DNA of 64,000 nucleotides from Bacillota bacterium (GTDB lineage Bacteria > Bacillota > UBA4882 > UBA8346), in assembly GCA_023400055.1 (NCBI GenBank), contig JAEXFN010000049.1:62001-126000 (forward strand), written 5' to 3'. Positions 53,768 to 62,785 of the stretch are shown here, one piece after another (the stretch's first letter is position 1; each line of letters begins with the position of its first letter). Both the position numbers and the translations under genes were made by a program. The notes beneath the pieces are model-generated. The model made no database searches, was not told the origin of the DNA, and worked only from the letters and a program-made list of their open reading frames with translations.

Positions 53768-55152
53768 TAATCTCCGACCTCCATTTCCGATAAAGCGGCC
53801 ACCACTTCATCCATCTTCATGCCTCGCGAACCCTTAATCAGAATCAGATCATTCGGTTGGATCAGTGACTGCAGACGATCGATTAACGCCTGCTTTTCCA
53901 AGTAGTGTTCGCTCTTTCCTGCCGCGACGCGGTTAAAACCTTCACTGTATCCGAGCGCGAGATCGCCAAAGCTCAACATGCGGTCGACACCCGTTCTAGC
54001 GGCATATTCCCCGATCTCCCGATGAATTTGGGCCGCGGTTGGCCCTAGCTCAAGCATATCGGCGAGGACGGCAATTTTACGCCGGCCCATCCCGCTGATC
54101 TTCAGTACGTCCAGTGCCGCCTTAACCGAGGCCGGGCTGGCATTGTAAGTGTCATCGATAATCGCGATGCCGTTTCGTTCGATGATATTAAGCCGTTTGG
54201 CGGTAAGTTGCGGCTGGGCTAACCCCTTTTGAATCATTTCCGAACTTATCCCGCACTCCCGGGCGACCGCAATCGCTGCCAAAGCATTTAAAACATTGTG
54301 CCGGCCGGCAATGGGTAGTTGCACCGCCGAATGACCGCCCTTAAAATGTACCGTGAAAGTAGAGCCTTGCGGACCGATTTTGAGGTCATCCGCCCGATAA
54401 TCCAATCTCAATCCTTCGATGCCGTACAAAACCGTCTTCCCGCGGTGAAGTTCCTGCATCTTCCGGACCAACGGGTCATCTCCATTTAAAACTGCCAGTC
54501 CAGTCGGAGGAAGTGCTTCAACCAACTCGGACTTAGCCAGTGCGATGTTTTCCTGCGAACCCAGCAATTCCAGATGGCTTAGGCCGACATTCGTGACAAC
54601 ACCAATACTTGGTTCGGCAATGGCCGCCAATTGCCGGATCTGGCCCGCGCCGCGCATTCCCATTTCGACGACTGCGGCTTGGGTTTCGGCTTTGATTTGC
54701 AATAACGTAAGCGGCAAACCGATCTCATTATTAAAATTGGCTTCGGTTTTAATGATCGACCATTGTTCCGATAGCACTGCGGCCACCAGATCCTTGGTCG
54801 TGGTCTTTCCGTTGCTGCCGGTAATCGCGATCACCGGAATGTCAAATTTCCGGCGATATAACCGGGCGATCATTCCCAATGCCTTTAAGGTATCTTCCAC
54901 CTGAATAACCGGGCCACAATCCGCCGGCAAGTCGGTAGTTTTCATGACCACCAGTGCGGCCGCACCGGCGGCAGCGGCCTGCGCCAAAAAATTATGTCCG
55001 TCAAAACGTTCGCCAATCAAGGCAATGAACAATTCTCCCGGTTGAATCTTCCGGGAGTCAATCGCTATCCCGGCAATCGACGGCTCCGCGTCACCCTGAA
55101 CCACTTTTCCGTCAATGGCCGCAATAATCTCTTTAAGCGTTAAGCTTGCCAT
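53767..55152 (-). CDS. murF: UDP-MurNAc-tripeptide D-Ala-D-Ala ligase
   Basis: Adds D-Ala-D-Ala to the muramyl tripeptide. Mur ligase layout with GSNGKTTTKDLVAAVL, the carbamylated-lysine region and a C-terminal domain with DTYNASPASVKAAL. I start at the ATG 55152 after GAGGAGAG; it overlaps the end of murE by 20 bases, and the longer frame lies within murE. 461 residues. Confidence 0.95.
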   Translation of the reverse strand: MASLTLKEIIAAIDGKVVQGDAEPSIAGIAIDSRKIQPGELFIALIGERFDGHNFLAQAAAAGAAALVVMKTTDLPADCGPVIQVEDTLKALGMIARLYRRKFDIPVIAITGSNGKTTTKDLVAAVLSEQWSIIKTEANFNNEIGLPLTLLQIKAETQAAVVEMGMRGAGQIRQLAAIAEPSIGVVTNVGLSHLELLGSQENIALAKSELVEALPPTGLAVLNGDDPLVRKMQELHRGKTVLYGIEGLRLDYRADDLKIGPQGSTFTVHFKGGHSAVQLPIAGRHNVLNALAAIAVARECGISSEMIQKGLAQPQLTAKRLNIIERNGIAIIDDTYNASPASVKAALDVLKISGMGRRKIAVLADMLELGPTAAQIHREIGEYAARTGVDRMLSFGDLALGYSEGFNRVAAGKSEHYLEKQALIDRLQSLIQPNDLILIKGSRGMKMDEVVAALSEMEVGD

Positions 55153-56629
55153 TCGCTCTCTCCTCAAGCGCAGCCCGAGCAATTTCCCGATCATCAAAAT
55201 GGACTGTCCGATCCGCAAATATCTGATACGTTTCATGCCCTTTCCCAGCGATAATGACGATATCAGAATCGTCCGCCATCGCGATGGCTTTGCGAATGGC
55301 AGTTTCACGATCCGGCTCTGTCTGGTAAGAGGCAGCAGGATTGGCTTTCCTGAATCCCGTCTCGATCTCCTGAATAATTTGCAGTGGATCCTCGGTACGG
55401 GGATTATCCGAGGTAATTATGGTAAAATCGGCCATTTTCGCCGCCAATTCACCCATAATGGGCCGTTTCGTACGGTCCCGATCGCCTCCGCAACCGAAAA
55501 CCAATAACAGCCGCCGGGTTGTTAAACCGCGTCCGGTTGCTAAAATATTCTCCAACCCATCGGGTGTGTGCGCGTAGTCGACGATAACTCCAAAAGAAGT
55601 GGCGCCGGGCACTGTTTGAAAACGCCCCGGCACTCCGGGAACTCGCTCCAAACCGGTTTTAATTACCGCCGGAGAGATTCCCAGGGCCAATCCGGCAGAA
55701 AAAGCTCCCAGACTGTTATAGACATTAAAATAACCGGTAAGATGCAAATTCAACTGAACATTTCCCCCTGGCCAATTCACGTTAAAAGAAACTCCCGAAT
55801 GATGAACCGTTATGGCTTCGGCTTTGATTTGAGCCGGTTGGTCGATTCCATACGTCATTACTCGGGCGGACGTTTGGCTGATCATCCCGTCGGCATGGCT
55901 GTCATCAAGATTAAATATCGCCCAAGCTGTAGCCGGGAGTTCAACGAAAAAACGCGTTTTGACTTTCAGATACTCAGCGAATGTTTTATGGTAGTCCAGA
56001 TGATCCTGGGTAATATTGGTGAAAATTCCGCCGATGAATGAAAGTCCATAAACCCGGTTTTGATCGATGGAATGAGAAGAGACCTCCATAATTACATATT
56101 CGATCTCGGCCTTCTGCATCGCCGCAAATATCCGTTGGAGTTCCAGGACCCCCGGGGTAGTATTATGGGAATCGTTCTCCGTTTCGATGATTTGATCGCC
56201 AATCAAATTGGCGATCGTTCCGATTAATCCCACCCGGTATCCAGCGGCCTCTAAAATGCTCTTCACCAAATAAGTGGAGGTAGTTTTGCCATTGGTGCCA
56301 ATGACTCCGATCAATTTCAAGTAGCGATCGGGATAACCGTAAAAGGCTCCGGCAATTTCCTTTATCACCGGATTACTGACTTCCGGAGCCTGAATGATTG
56401 TCAAGCCAAAATCGTCATCCGGCCATTGCGAAACAACGGCGGCCACCGCCCCGGCTTCATAAGCTTGTTTTAAATAATGGTGACCATCAAAGCGCGCTCC
56501 TTTTACGCACAGAAAAAGATCGCCCGGTTTTACCGAACGGGAATCTTGGCTGATGCCAGAGATGTCTAAATTCAGATTACCGGAACTGCGTTCGACCGGA
56601 ATACCTTTGACCAAATCTTGTAAGTTCAC
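55133..56629 (-). CDS. murE: UDP-MurNAc-L-Ala-D-Glu:diaminopimelate ligase
   Basis: Adds the third stem-peptide residue. GTNGKTTSTYLV P-loop; the substrate motif DNPRTEDP is the meso-diaminopimelate form, so the wall is DAP-type. I start at the GTG 56629, behind GGGGGAA, giving 498 residues; 12 more codons are open upstream without a site. The 206-base gap to the PBP gene holds only small hairpins. Confidence 0.95.
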   Translation of the reverse strand: MNLQDLVKGIPVERSSGNLNLDISGISQDSRSVKPGDLFLCVKGARFDGHHYLKQAYEAGAVAAVVSQWPDDDFGLTIIQAPEVSNPVIKEIAGAFYGYPDRYLKLIGVIGTNGKTTSTYLVKSILEAAGYRVGLIGTIANLIGDQIIETENDSHNTTPGVLELQRIFAAMQKAEIEYVIMEVSSHSIDQNRVYGLSFIGGIFTNITQDHLDYHKTFAEYLKVKTRFFVELPATAWAIFNLDDSHADGMISQTSARVMTYGIDQPAQIKAEAITVHHSGVSFNVNWPGGNVQLNLHLTGYFNVYNSLGAFSAGLALGISPAVIKTGLERVPGVPGRFQTVPGATSFGVIVDYAHTPDGLENILATGRGLTTRRLLLVFGCGGDRDRTKRPIMGELAAKMADFTIITSDNPRTEDPLQIIQEIETGFRKANPAASYQTEPDRETAIRKAIAMADDSDIVIIAGKGHETYQIFADRTVHFDDREIARAALEERANGKLNA

Positions 56630-56835
56630 CGAACTTCCCCCTCTGTCCAATAGTTCCGCCGCCAAAGCAGAAATGCTTTTACCTTATTTGCTTTGGAAAC
56701 ATGAACTAAATCCAGGTAGGTATTCGCTAGTCACAGATACAATCCTGCTTGGCACGATTATGATAAAAAACTGTAACATGGGTAGTCTACCCGATTTCTC
56801 CATTTTTATCCGGTTTATGGCAATTTAGGTAAATC

Positions 56836-58956
56836 TTAAGGCTCTTTGAAGGTCACTCTGACTGCGCTACCAATATTATATGCTGTTCCCGGCGAAGGGC
56901 TTTGGGCAATAGCGACCCCTTGCCCAGTCGCTTCCAGCCGCAAGCCCAATTCGCTTAGAACTTTTTCCACTTTGGGCTGGGTTAAACCTTGGAGATTCGG
57001 TAAAACCACTTTATTGTTTTGAAGATTGTATTTTCCGGACGGATCGAGATAGAGCAATACTTTGGTATCTCTACCGATCGTTACACCGGGCTTTGGAACT
57101 TGGTCATAGATAACGTTGCCGTTGCCAAAGGTCCGGTATTCAAGGCCACTTTTTTTAAGAATCGCCGCGGCTTCGGAGAATGGGAGATTTAAAACGTTCG
57201 GTACAGTTATTTCCGGAGTAACTTCCGGGACCTTATCTTTGGGCAGGTCATCGGCGTCAAATTTGGGTTGAACGCCGAGATAGCGTAAGGTATCCCGCAG
57301 TATATTGCCGACCACTGGGGCGGCAATGACCGAGCCGAAGCGTACCGCCGTATTCGGTTCGTCCAATAAAACCAAGACGACGATCTGCGGATCATCCGCC
57401 GGCGCGAAAGCGACAAACGAAGCAATGACTTGACTGTAGCCCTTTTGACCGACTACCACTTTTTGAGCGGTCCCGGTTTTCCCGGCCACGCGATAACCTT
57501 CTAAGTAAGCGTTGGATCCAGAACCGTTGCTTACCACGGCCTGCAATAGTTTGACAACCATTTTGGCAGTCTTGGTCGAGATAGCCTGACGGACAACTTC
57601 GCGCGAGGACTTTCGCAAAAGTTTCCCCTCGGGAGTGTAGATTTCCTTTACAATATGCGGTTTGAGGAGATATCCTCCGTTGGCAATTGCCGAAACACCC
57701 ATGACCATCTGGAGCGGTGTGACCGTGATTCCCTGTCCGAAACCGATGTTGGCCAGCTCGACATTTTTTACATCGGATAAGGGCTTGAGCATTCCAGCGG
57801 ATTCACCGGGAAAATCGACCCCGGTGGGAGCTCCAAAACCAAAGGCTTTGATATGTTTATAAAAAGTTTCTTTTCCCAGCCTGAGCGCTAAGGTAGCGAA
57901 GACCGGGTTGCAAGAATTTTCTACCGCCTGCACGAAAGTCTGAGTGCCGTGCCCCCCGACTTTCCAACACTTGATGCGGCGATCGTCCACAATAATGTAG
58001 CCGGGATCATAAAAGGTCGATTCCAGGCTGGCCTTTCCCTCTTCCAGGGTTGCCGCGGACGTAAAAATCTTGAAAGTCGAACCCGGCTCATACATATCGG
58101 TAAAAAGCGGATTTCGCCTATTTTCCGCCGGATAATCGACATATTTATTGGGATCGAAACCCGGACGGGTGGCTACCGCTAAAATATCGCCATTTTGCGG
58201 ATTGACCGCAATCGCCATCCCCCGTTTGGACCCGGTATCGCTGACCGCTTTCTCCAGTTCGCGTTCCACGATGAATTGTATGTTCTGATCGATGGTCAGA
58301 TAAAGCGAATCGCCCGGAACCGGGGGAATATAACGGCGCTCGCCCTGCGGGATATGCCGACCGGCGGTATCAAATTCCGCCTGATCACGGCCGGGAACGC
58401 CCTGCAGGTACGGATCGTAATATTTCTCCAATCCTTCTAAGCCCTGGTTGTCAATGCCGGCAATCCCCAGGACTTGGGCGGCCAAAAACATCTGCGGATA
58501 AAAACGTTGCGCCTTTTGACTGATCTCGATGCCCCGCAATTGATGGACTTTCATGGCTTCGCGCAGCCGCTTGATTTCGGTAAATGTGACTCTGCGCTTG
58601 ATCCAAACAAAAGAGGCCCGTTTGGCAATGAGCCCCTGTACTTTTTGCGAATCGAGTCCGAGGATGTCCGCGAGAATGCTCGCGGTCTTGGAAGGGTTTT
58701 CAATCTCGGCGGGAACTGCATAAACACTATCGGCATCCACGCTAATCGCCATTTCATTGCCCAGCCGGTCGTAAATGGTGCCGCGCCGGGCTTGAACTGG
58801 AACGGAGCGCAATCGCTGGTCCTCCGCGGATTTCTTTAACCAGCCGGCCATAAAGACTTGCAAATAAATTACCCGTAGTACCAAGCCACCTGTTAAAAAT
58901 AACGCGACTAACAGTAATACGGCGAGTCTTTTTTTAGACGTTACCTCCAGGCTCAA
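56836..58956 (-). CDS. Class B penicillin-binding protein with two PASTA domains
   Basis: Transpeptidase of the septal wall machinery (PbpB/FtsI or SpoVD). One N-terminal anchor (residues ~10-35), a PBP dimer domain from ~50, and the transpeptidase with S293-TFK, S348-C-N and KTGTAQK. Two C-terminal PASTA domains (~575-640 and ~645-706). Two PASTA domains and adjacency to ftsL favour the divisional PbpB over SpoVD, but no second copy was seen for comparison. TTG start with GGAGG. 706 residues. Confidence 0.93.
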   Translation of the reverse strand: MSLEVTSKKRLAVLLLVALFLTGGLVLRVIYLQVFMAGWLKKSAEDQRLRSVPVQARRGTIYDRLGNEMAISVDADSVYAVPAEIENPSKTASILADILGLDSQKVQGLIAKRASFVWIKRRVTFTEIKRLREAMKVHQLRGIEISQKAQRFYPQMFLAAQVLGIAGIDNQGLEGLEKYYDPYLQGVPGRDQAEFDTAGRHIPQGERRYIPPVPGDSLYLTIDQNIQFIVERELEKAVSDTGSKRGMAIAVNPQNGDILAVATRPGFDPNKYVDYPAENRRNPLFTDMYEPGSTFKIFTSAATLEEGKASLESTFYDPGYIIVDDRRIKCWKVGGHGTQTFVQAVENSCNPVFATLALRLGKETFYKHIKAFGFGAPTGVDFPGESAGMLKPLSDVKNVELANIGFGQGITVTPLQMVMGVSAIANGGYLLKPHIVKEIYTPEGKLLRKSSREVVRQAISTKTAKMVVKLLQAVVSNGSGSNAYLEGYRVAGKTGTAQKVVVGQKGYSQVIASFVAFAPADDPQIVVLVLLDEPNTAVRFGSVIAAPVVGNILRDTLRYLGVQPKFDADDLPKDKVPEVTPEITVPNVLNLPFSEAAAILKKSGLEYRTFGNGNVIYDQVPKPGVTIGRDTKVLLYLDPSGKYNLQNNKVVLPNLQGLTQPKVEKVLSELGLRLEATGQGVAIAQSPSPGTAYNIGSAVRVTFKEP

Positions 58957-59023
58957 CTTTTTTCCTCCGCCGCAATTCTCTTCTTTGAAATCATGGAGTT
59001 AAAGAGGGAGCATGCTCTCGCTT

Positions 59024-59500
59024 TCAACGATTTTGGGCCATGGTTACGCCAAGTCCCCCTACCCAGGAAGCTACTTTCGCCAACAGATTATTGCTCGGAA
59101 CGGATTCCTCTCTGGAGTTCCCGAAAGACTTCAAGGATGGCCGGGCAACGGCAATGCAGCGATAGTCGGATGAGCCGGCTTCCCGCATTCCCAAATCATT
59201 TTGCGCGATTGTTTTGATCCGGTCGAACGATTCCAAGTTAGCCATATCCATCCGCACTTCTACAATTTCCCGATCAATATCTCTTACCTTGGCCTCCAGG
59301 CCGCGAATCTCATACGTTTTTTGGATGACCAGCGCTTGAATCAAGGTATTTAAGACCAGCAGGCACAGCACGACCCCACCGACCTTCACCAAAAAATCAG
59401 CCATGTGCCGTTGCCGGCGGATCGTTTTGGCGCGGTTGCTCACCGTCTCCCGAGAAACCGATTCATAATCATAAACCATTCTTTTTTCAGCTAATAACAT
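59024..59500 (-). CDS. ftsL: Cell division protein FtsL
   Basis: Bitopic divisome scaffold. A basic cytoplasmic tail (RAKTIRRQRHM), one helix near residues 40-62 (VGGVVLCLLVLNTLIQALV), then a coiled-coil stretch EIRGLEAKVRDIDREIVEVRMDMANLES and the IKTIAQNDLGMR ending motif. I prefer the ATG at 59500, twelve bases after GGAAGG. 158 residues, with a longer C-tail than usual. It lies in dcw order between rsmH and the PBP gene. Confidence 0.88.
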   Translation of the reverse strand: MLLAEKRMVYDYESVSRETVSNRAKTIRRQRHMADFLVKVGGVVLCLLVLNTLIQALVIQKTYEIRGLEAKVRDIDREIVEVRMDMANLESFDRIKTIAQNDLGMREAGSSDYRCIAVARPSLKSFGNSREESVPSNNLLAKVASWVGGLGVTMAQNR

Positions 59501-59521
59501 ATTACGCACCTTCCTTTAGCG

Positions 59522-60463
59522 TTAGACCAGTTTCTCTGCGGTTCGTAGTTTGGAGCTTCGCGCTCTGGGGTTCATTTCCAATTCTTGCGGGCTTGGCAAC
59601 AACGGCTTTCGGGTGATAATCTTCAATTTCGGATGGCGATTGCAGATACATACCGGAATGTCCTTCGGACAGGTACAGCCTTTGGCCGCCTCGGCGAAAC
59701 ATGACTTCACCAAACGGTCCTCCAGGGAATGAAAAGAGATGACGACCAACCTTCCCTGGGGATTAAGAACCTGAATGGCTTGTTTTAAGGCGGATTCCAA
59801 AACCTCCAGTTCCCGGTTGACCGCGATCCGGAGCGCCTGAAAACTGCGTTTCGCCGGATGAGGCCCGTTTCGTCGGGCGGCGGCCGGAATCGCCTTTTTA
59901 ATGATTTCGACCAGTTGCCCGGTGGTTTCGATGGTTCCTTCATGGCGGGCTTGGTCGATAAACTGGGCAATGCGCTTGGACCAGCGTTCCTCGCCGTAAT
60001 TCCACAAAATCTGGGCCAATTCTTCCCTGGGAGTGGCATTAACCAGGTGAAAGGCTGAAAATGGCTGCGTACGATCCATGCGCATATCCAGAGGCGCGTC
60101 GTGATTATAACTGAAGCCTCTTTCTTCCCGGTCCAGTTGGGGCGAGGAAACCCCCAGATCAAAAAGGATCCCGTCGATCCCAGTGAGCTGCAATCCTTTG
60201 AGGACATCGGTTAACGAAGCAAAGTTTTGACGGATCAAATCAATCTGCGCCGCCATTCCGGCTAATCTTTCCCGGGCCGCGTCAATCGCCGATTGGTCCT
60301 GATCGATCCCGATTAATCTGCCCGCGCCGTTCAACCGCGAAGCGATGGCTAGCGCATGGCCGGCTCCACCGACCGTGGCATCCACATATATCCCATCGGG
60401 GCGAAGGTTGAGTTGCTCAATCGCTTCGCGGCAAAGTACTGTCTGATGCTGAAACTCCGCCAT
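59522..60463 (-). CDS. rsmH: 16S rRNA m4C1402 methyltransferase RsmH
   Basis: SAM-dependent N4-methylation of C1402 in the 16S P-site. HQTVLCREAIEQLNLRPDGIYVDATVGGAGH with the SAM motif, GILFDLGVSSPQLD, and a C-terminal CTCPKDIPVCICN cysteine group. GGGGTG upstream. 313 residues. Also called mraW. Confidence 0.96.
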   Translation of the reverse strand: MAEFQHQTVLCREAIEQLNLRPDGIYVDATVGGAGHALAIASRLNGAGRLIGIDQDQSAIDAARERLAGMAAQIDLIRQNFASLTDVLKGLQLTGIDGILFDLGVSSPQLDREERGFSYNHDAPLDMRMDRTQPFSAFHLVNATPREELAQILWNYGEERWSKRIAQFIDQARHEGTIETTGQLVEIIKKAIPAAARRNGPHPAKRSFQALRIAVNRELEVLESALKQAIQVLNPQGRLVVISFHSLEDRLVKSCFAEAAKGCTCPKDIPVCICNRHPKLKIITRKPLLPSPQELEMNPRARSSKLRTAEKLV

Positions 60464-60478
60464 CTTTTCACCCCGAAA

Positions 60479-60907
60479 TTACAGCCTGATATTGGTCTTG
60501 GCGATCTCTTCATACGATTCCTGAACCCGTTTGGAGTATTCTTCCCAAACATCTTTGGCCCAAATCTCTACTTTTGAAGAGACTCCATTGACATAAACGT
60601 CCCGTTCGATATGAGCGTGATCCCTTAAATGTTGCGGAATGACTATCCGGCCCTGTTTGTCCAGTTCGGCTTCGACCGCGCCGGAAAAAAACAGCCGTTC
60701 GAAGGCGCGTTGGGTGTCGGGTGAAGCCGTCGCTAATTCTTCGATCTTCCGTTTTAAGACCTCCCATTGCTCCAGCGAGTAAACGAACAAAGCTCGATCA
60801 AACCCCCGGGTGACAATGAATTTTTCACCGAGGTCCTCGCGGAACTTTGCCGGGACGATCAGGCGTCCCTTTTCATCGAGTGAATGTTGATACTCGCCAA
60901 TCAGCAT
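60479..60907 (-). CDS. mraZ: Transcriptional regulator MraZ
   Basis: AbrB-fold DNA-binding protein that represses the dcw operon in bacteria studied. MLIGEYQHSLDEKGRLIVPAKFRE begins the first of two tandem swapped-hairpin domains; the second holds AVEAELDKQGRIVIPQHLRDHA. The ATG at 60907 is nine bases after GAGG. 142 residues. First gene of the cluster; three spaced repeats stand immediately upstream. Confidence 0.95.
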   Translation of the reverse strand: MLIGEYQHSLDEKGRLIVPAKFREDLGEKFIVTRGFDRALFVYSLEQWEVLKRKIEELATASPDTQRAFERLFFSGAVEAELDKQGRIVIPQHLRDHAHIERDVYVNGVSSKVEIWAKDVWEEYSKRVQESYEEIAKTNIRL

Positions 60908-60927
60908 GAATGAAGCCTCATTTTTCT

Positions 60928-60953
60928 CTCCACTATCCTCCACTCTACTCCAC
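60928..60953 (-). promoter_or_regulatory. Candidate MraZ operator: three GTGGAG repeats, 10-bp period
   Basis: On the minus strand GTGGAG occurs at 60948-60953, 60938-60943 and 60928-60933, spacing exactly 10 bases, ending 21 bases before the mraZ start. MraZ boxes in other bacteria are short G-rich direct repeats with a 10-base period. Confidence 0.75.
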
Positions 60954-60972
60954 TTGTGTGTCTCTATTCTCC

Positions 60973-61001
60973 ATTATCGACCAATATCCTGCTTTTTATA
61001 A
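60973..61001 (-). promoter_or_regulatory. Possible promoter of the dcw cluster
   Basis: TTATAA, 17-base spacer and GATAAT on the minus strand, ~65 bases upstream of mraZ and just before the GTGGAG repeats. The -35 is weak, so this is tentative. Confidence 0.4.
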
Positions 61002-61058
61002 GGGCTTTTTGAAAATTTTTGTAACGTAAAAAACGCAATTGGGGCAGCGCAAAGACGA

Positions 61059-61101
61059 GTGAAAGACTGAAGCGAGGGATTTTCTTAAAGCGGAAATTGA
61101 C
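61059..61101. repeat. Array-associated block R2, copy upstream of mraZ
   Basis: GTGAAAGACTGAAGCGAGGG followed by ATTTTCTTAAAGCGGAAATT matches the complement of 31066-31110. It stands between array F and the dcw promoter. Confidence 0.65.
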
Positions 61102-61189
61102 GATGATCCATCGCTTCGAGTCCAACCCCATGAAAACAACTCTTTAGGGCGGCTGATAATCCCATTAGAAATTGTTTTTAGCCCGAATT

Positions 61190-61431
61190 TCAATTTTAAT
61201 GACCAATAATTTAATTATCTGGATCGAATTTTCATTTATTCAGATCGGAAAATTATTTATCATGACCGGAAAATTGATTATCCGGATCGAAATTACAATT
61301 CTCACGATCGAAAAACCATTTCTCATGACCGAATTTTTATTTATCATGATCAAAAGATCATTTCTCACGATCGGAAAATCAATTATCCGGATCGAATTTT
61401 AAATTATCCGGATCGAAAGTTCATTTTCCAC
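61190..61431. repeat. 21-bp periodic array F
   Basis: Eleven units with GATC/GACC cores at 61201, 61222, 61243, 61264, 61285, 61306, 61327, 61348, 61369, 61390 and 61411, all exactly 21 apart. Strong units read AATTATCCGGATCGAATTTT and ATTTCTCACGATCGGAAAAT. The unit matches array C read on the other strand. The 100 bases after it, up to the coat kinase-like gene, hold nothing evident. Confidence 0.92.
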
Positions 61432-61533
61432 TTAAGAAAATAATTGCTGCTGCAGAATTTCATTTCTGGAGTCGCAACTTGCGCAATTTTTTGGGTCTTA
61501 TATGCCATTGGGAAAAGGCAATCGCGCAACATC

Positions 61534-62520
61534 TTACATTATTTTATCAAACAGTTCTAAAAGACGTTGCTTTTCGGCAAAACCGCTAATCTTGCGGGAC
61601 CATTGTTCTTGAAAATACTTCATGCTCCATGGTTGCTTTTCAAGGAAAAACTGCCGGCCGAGTATCCAAAAATCATAGGGAAAGGTGAGCAAAATCCGGA
61701 GTAAACCTAACTCGCCGGCATGCCAGGAATAAAAGCGATCGAAATTCCAGAGGATTTTAAACAATGATTCGCGGGACCATTGAAAGAGCCGCAGATAACG
61801 GCCGATTAAATTGCACTTGTCGTGGACCGGCTGGTCGACCAGCATATAATCGAAATCAAAGAGACGCGCCCCATCCTTTTGGATGATTACGTTATGGAAA
61901 GCCCAGTCGTGATAACATAAGGTATCCGGCTCCGTTTTTGGCCAGTGCTGTAGTTCATGGATGGCTTGGTGAGCTTGGGTTCCGTGATGGTGCCACAACT
62001 TTAAATATTGTTTGGCCCAGGCGGATGACTCGCGGATGGCCATCTCCCGGCAGATCTCCATTTGACTCAGCCTGGTTTGCCAGGCCTTTACCAGATCGAT
62101 CCGCAGTGTCGACCAGCGTTTCGCATCCTGTTGAATAAGCTCTTTGCCGAAACGGTGGAAGCCGTTCATTGCCTTAATCGCAGCCTGCAGATCTTCGATT
62201 CGGTAATAATCCGCTTCCCGGCCCTCCAAAAACTCGGTCAACATGTAACGCGAACCTTTATGCCAAAGGTAAGGCTTACCGGATTCCGGCCGAAATGTCC
62301 GCGGCAAAATCGGGCAATTCTCATTCCGGCTCAGCATTTCTCCGATTAAAAACGCTTGCCTGGCTCCCACTTTCAACGGTTTCAGCACCTTAACCGGGGT
62401 AACTTCCTTGAGCAAATAGACTCCGCGCCGTTGATAGAGACGGCCGCGTTCCCCCAGAACGTCCAGTAAACGGTCGAAGTCGCTGCCCCGCGCGACACGC
62501 TCAGCGCCAATCATCGCCAA
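61534..62520 (-). CDS. CotS-family spore coat kinase-like protein (first)
   Basis: Protein-kinase/aminoglycoside-phosphotransferase fold associated with the spore coat. N-lobe LYQRRGVYLLKEV with a likely lysine; catalytic loop CYHDWAFHNVII (HxDxxxxN type) and the metal motif LFDFDYM. 328 residues from a TTG at 62520, or the ATG two codons later. Its start overlaps the end of a small membrane protein gene by 20 bases. Whether it phosphorylates anything is unknown. Confidence 0.85.
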   Translation of the reverse strand: MAMIGAERVARGSDFDRLLDVLGERGRLYQRRGVYLLKEVTPVKVLKPLKVGARQAFLIGEMLSRNENCPILPRTFRPESGKPYLWHKGSRYMLTEFLEGREADYYRIEDLQAAIKAMNGFHRFGKELIQQDAKRWSTLRIDLVKAWQTRLSQMEICREMAIRESSAWAKQYLKLWHHHGTQAHQAIHELQHWPKTEPDTLCYHDWAFHNVIIQKDGARLFDFDYMLVDQPVHDKCNLIGRYLRLFQWSRESLFKILWNFDRFYSWHAGELGLLRILLTFPYDFWILGRQFFLEKQPWSMKYFQEQWSRKISGFAEKQRLLELFDKIM

Positions 62521-62668
62521 AGCACCAGATAAAAACGAAAATTAATCCCGTTAGAATCAAAACATCCAGCGGATTCGGCACTATCAAGGTTTTCAAGAGC
62601 TCCAACCCGATAATGCCGATCAGTACCTTTTCCTCAAGATGATCGATGAATTTGAACGGATTACCCAT
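62501..62668 (-). CDS. Small two-helix membrane protein, 55 aa
   Basis: MGNPFKFIDHLEEKVLIGII then a hydrophobic GLELLKTLIV and PLDVLILTGLIFVFIWCFGDDWR. Two short membrane segments. I start at the ATG 62668, with GGGGGTG upstream; the frame is open 19 codons further. It is translationally coupled to the coat gene. Not recognised; probably a sporulation membrane peptide. Confidence 0.6.
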   Translation of the reverse strand: MGNPFKFIDHLEEKVLIGIIGLELLKTLIVPNPLDVLILTGLIFVFIWCFGDDWR

Positions 62669-62720
62669 CAGAAGCACCCCCGTTACTATGGTATTCATGC
62701 CTTTAGCGAATGGGAACTGG

Positions 62721-62749
62721 CACATTTGCAGGGGTCTTCATACTATATG
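62721..62749 (+). promoter_or_regulatory. Candidate mother-cell promoter(s), SigK/SigE-like
   Basis: CACA at 62721-62724 and CATACTATA at 62739-62747 resemble the SigK pattern (AC ... CATANNNTA), with a slightly short 14-15 base spacer. The complement of the same bases reads CATATAGTA, so the -10 may also serve the divergent coat gene, for which no clear -35 is seen. Confidence 0.4.
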
Positions 62750-62785
62750 ATTAGCGCATGATCTTGAGAGACCGGGGGTAATCAA

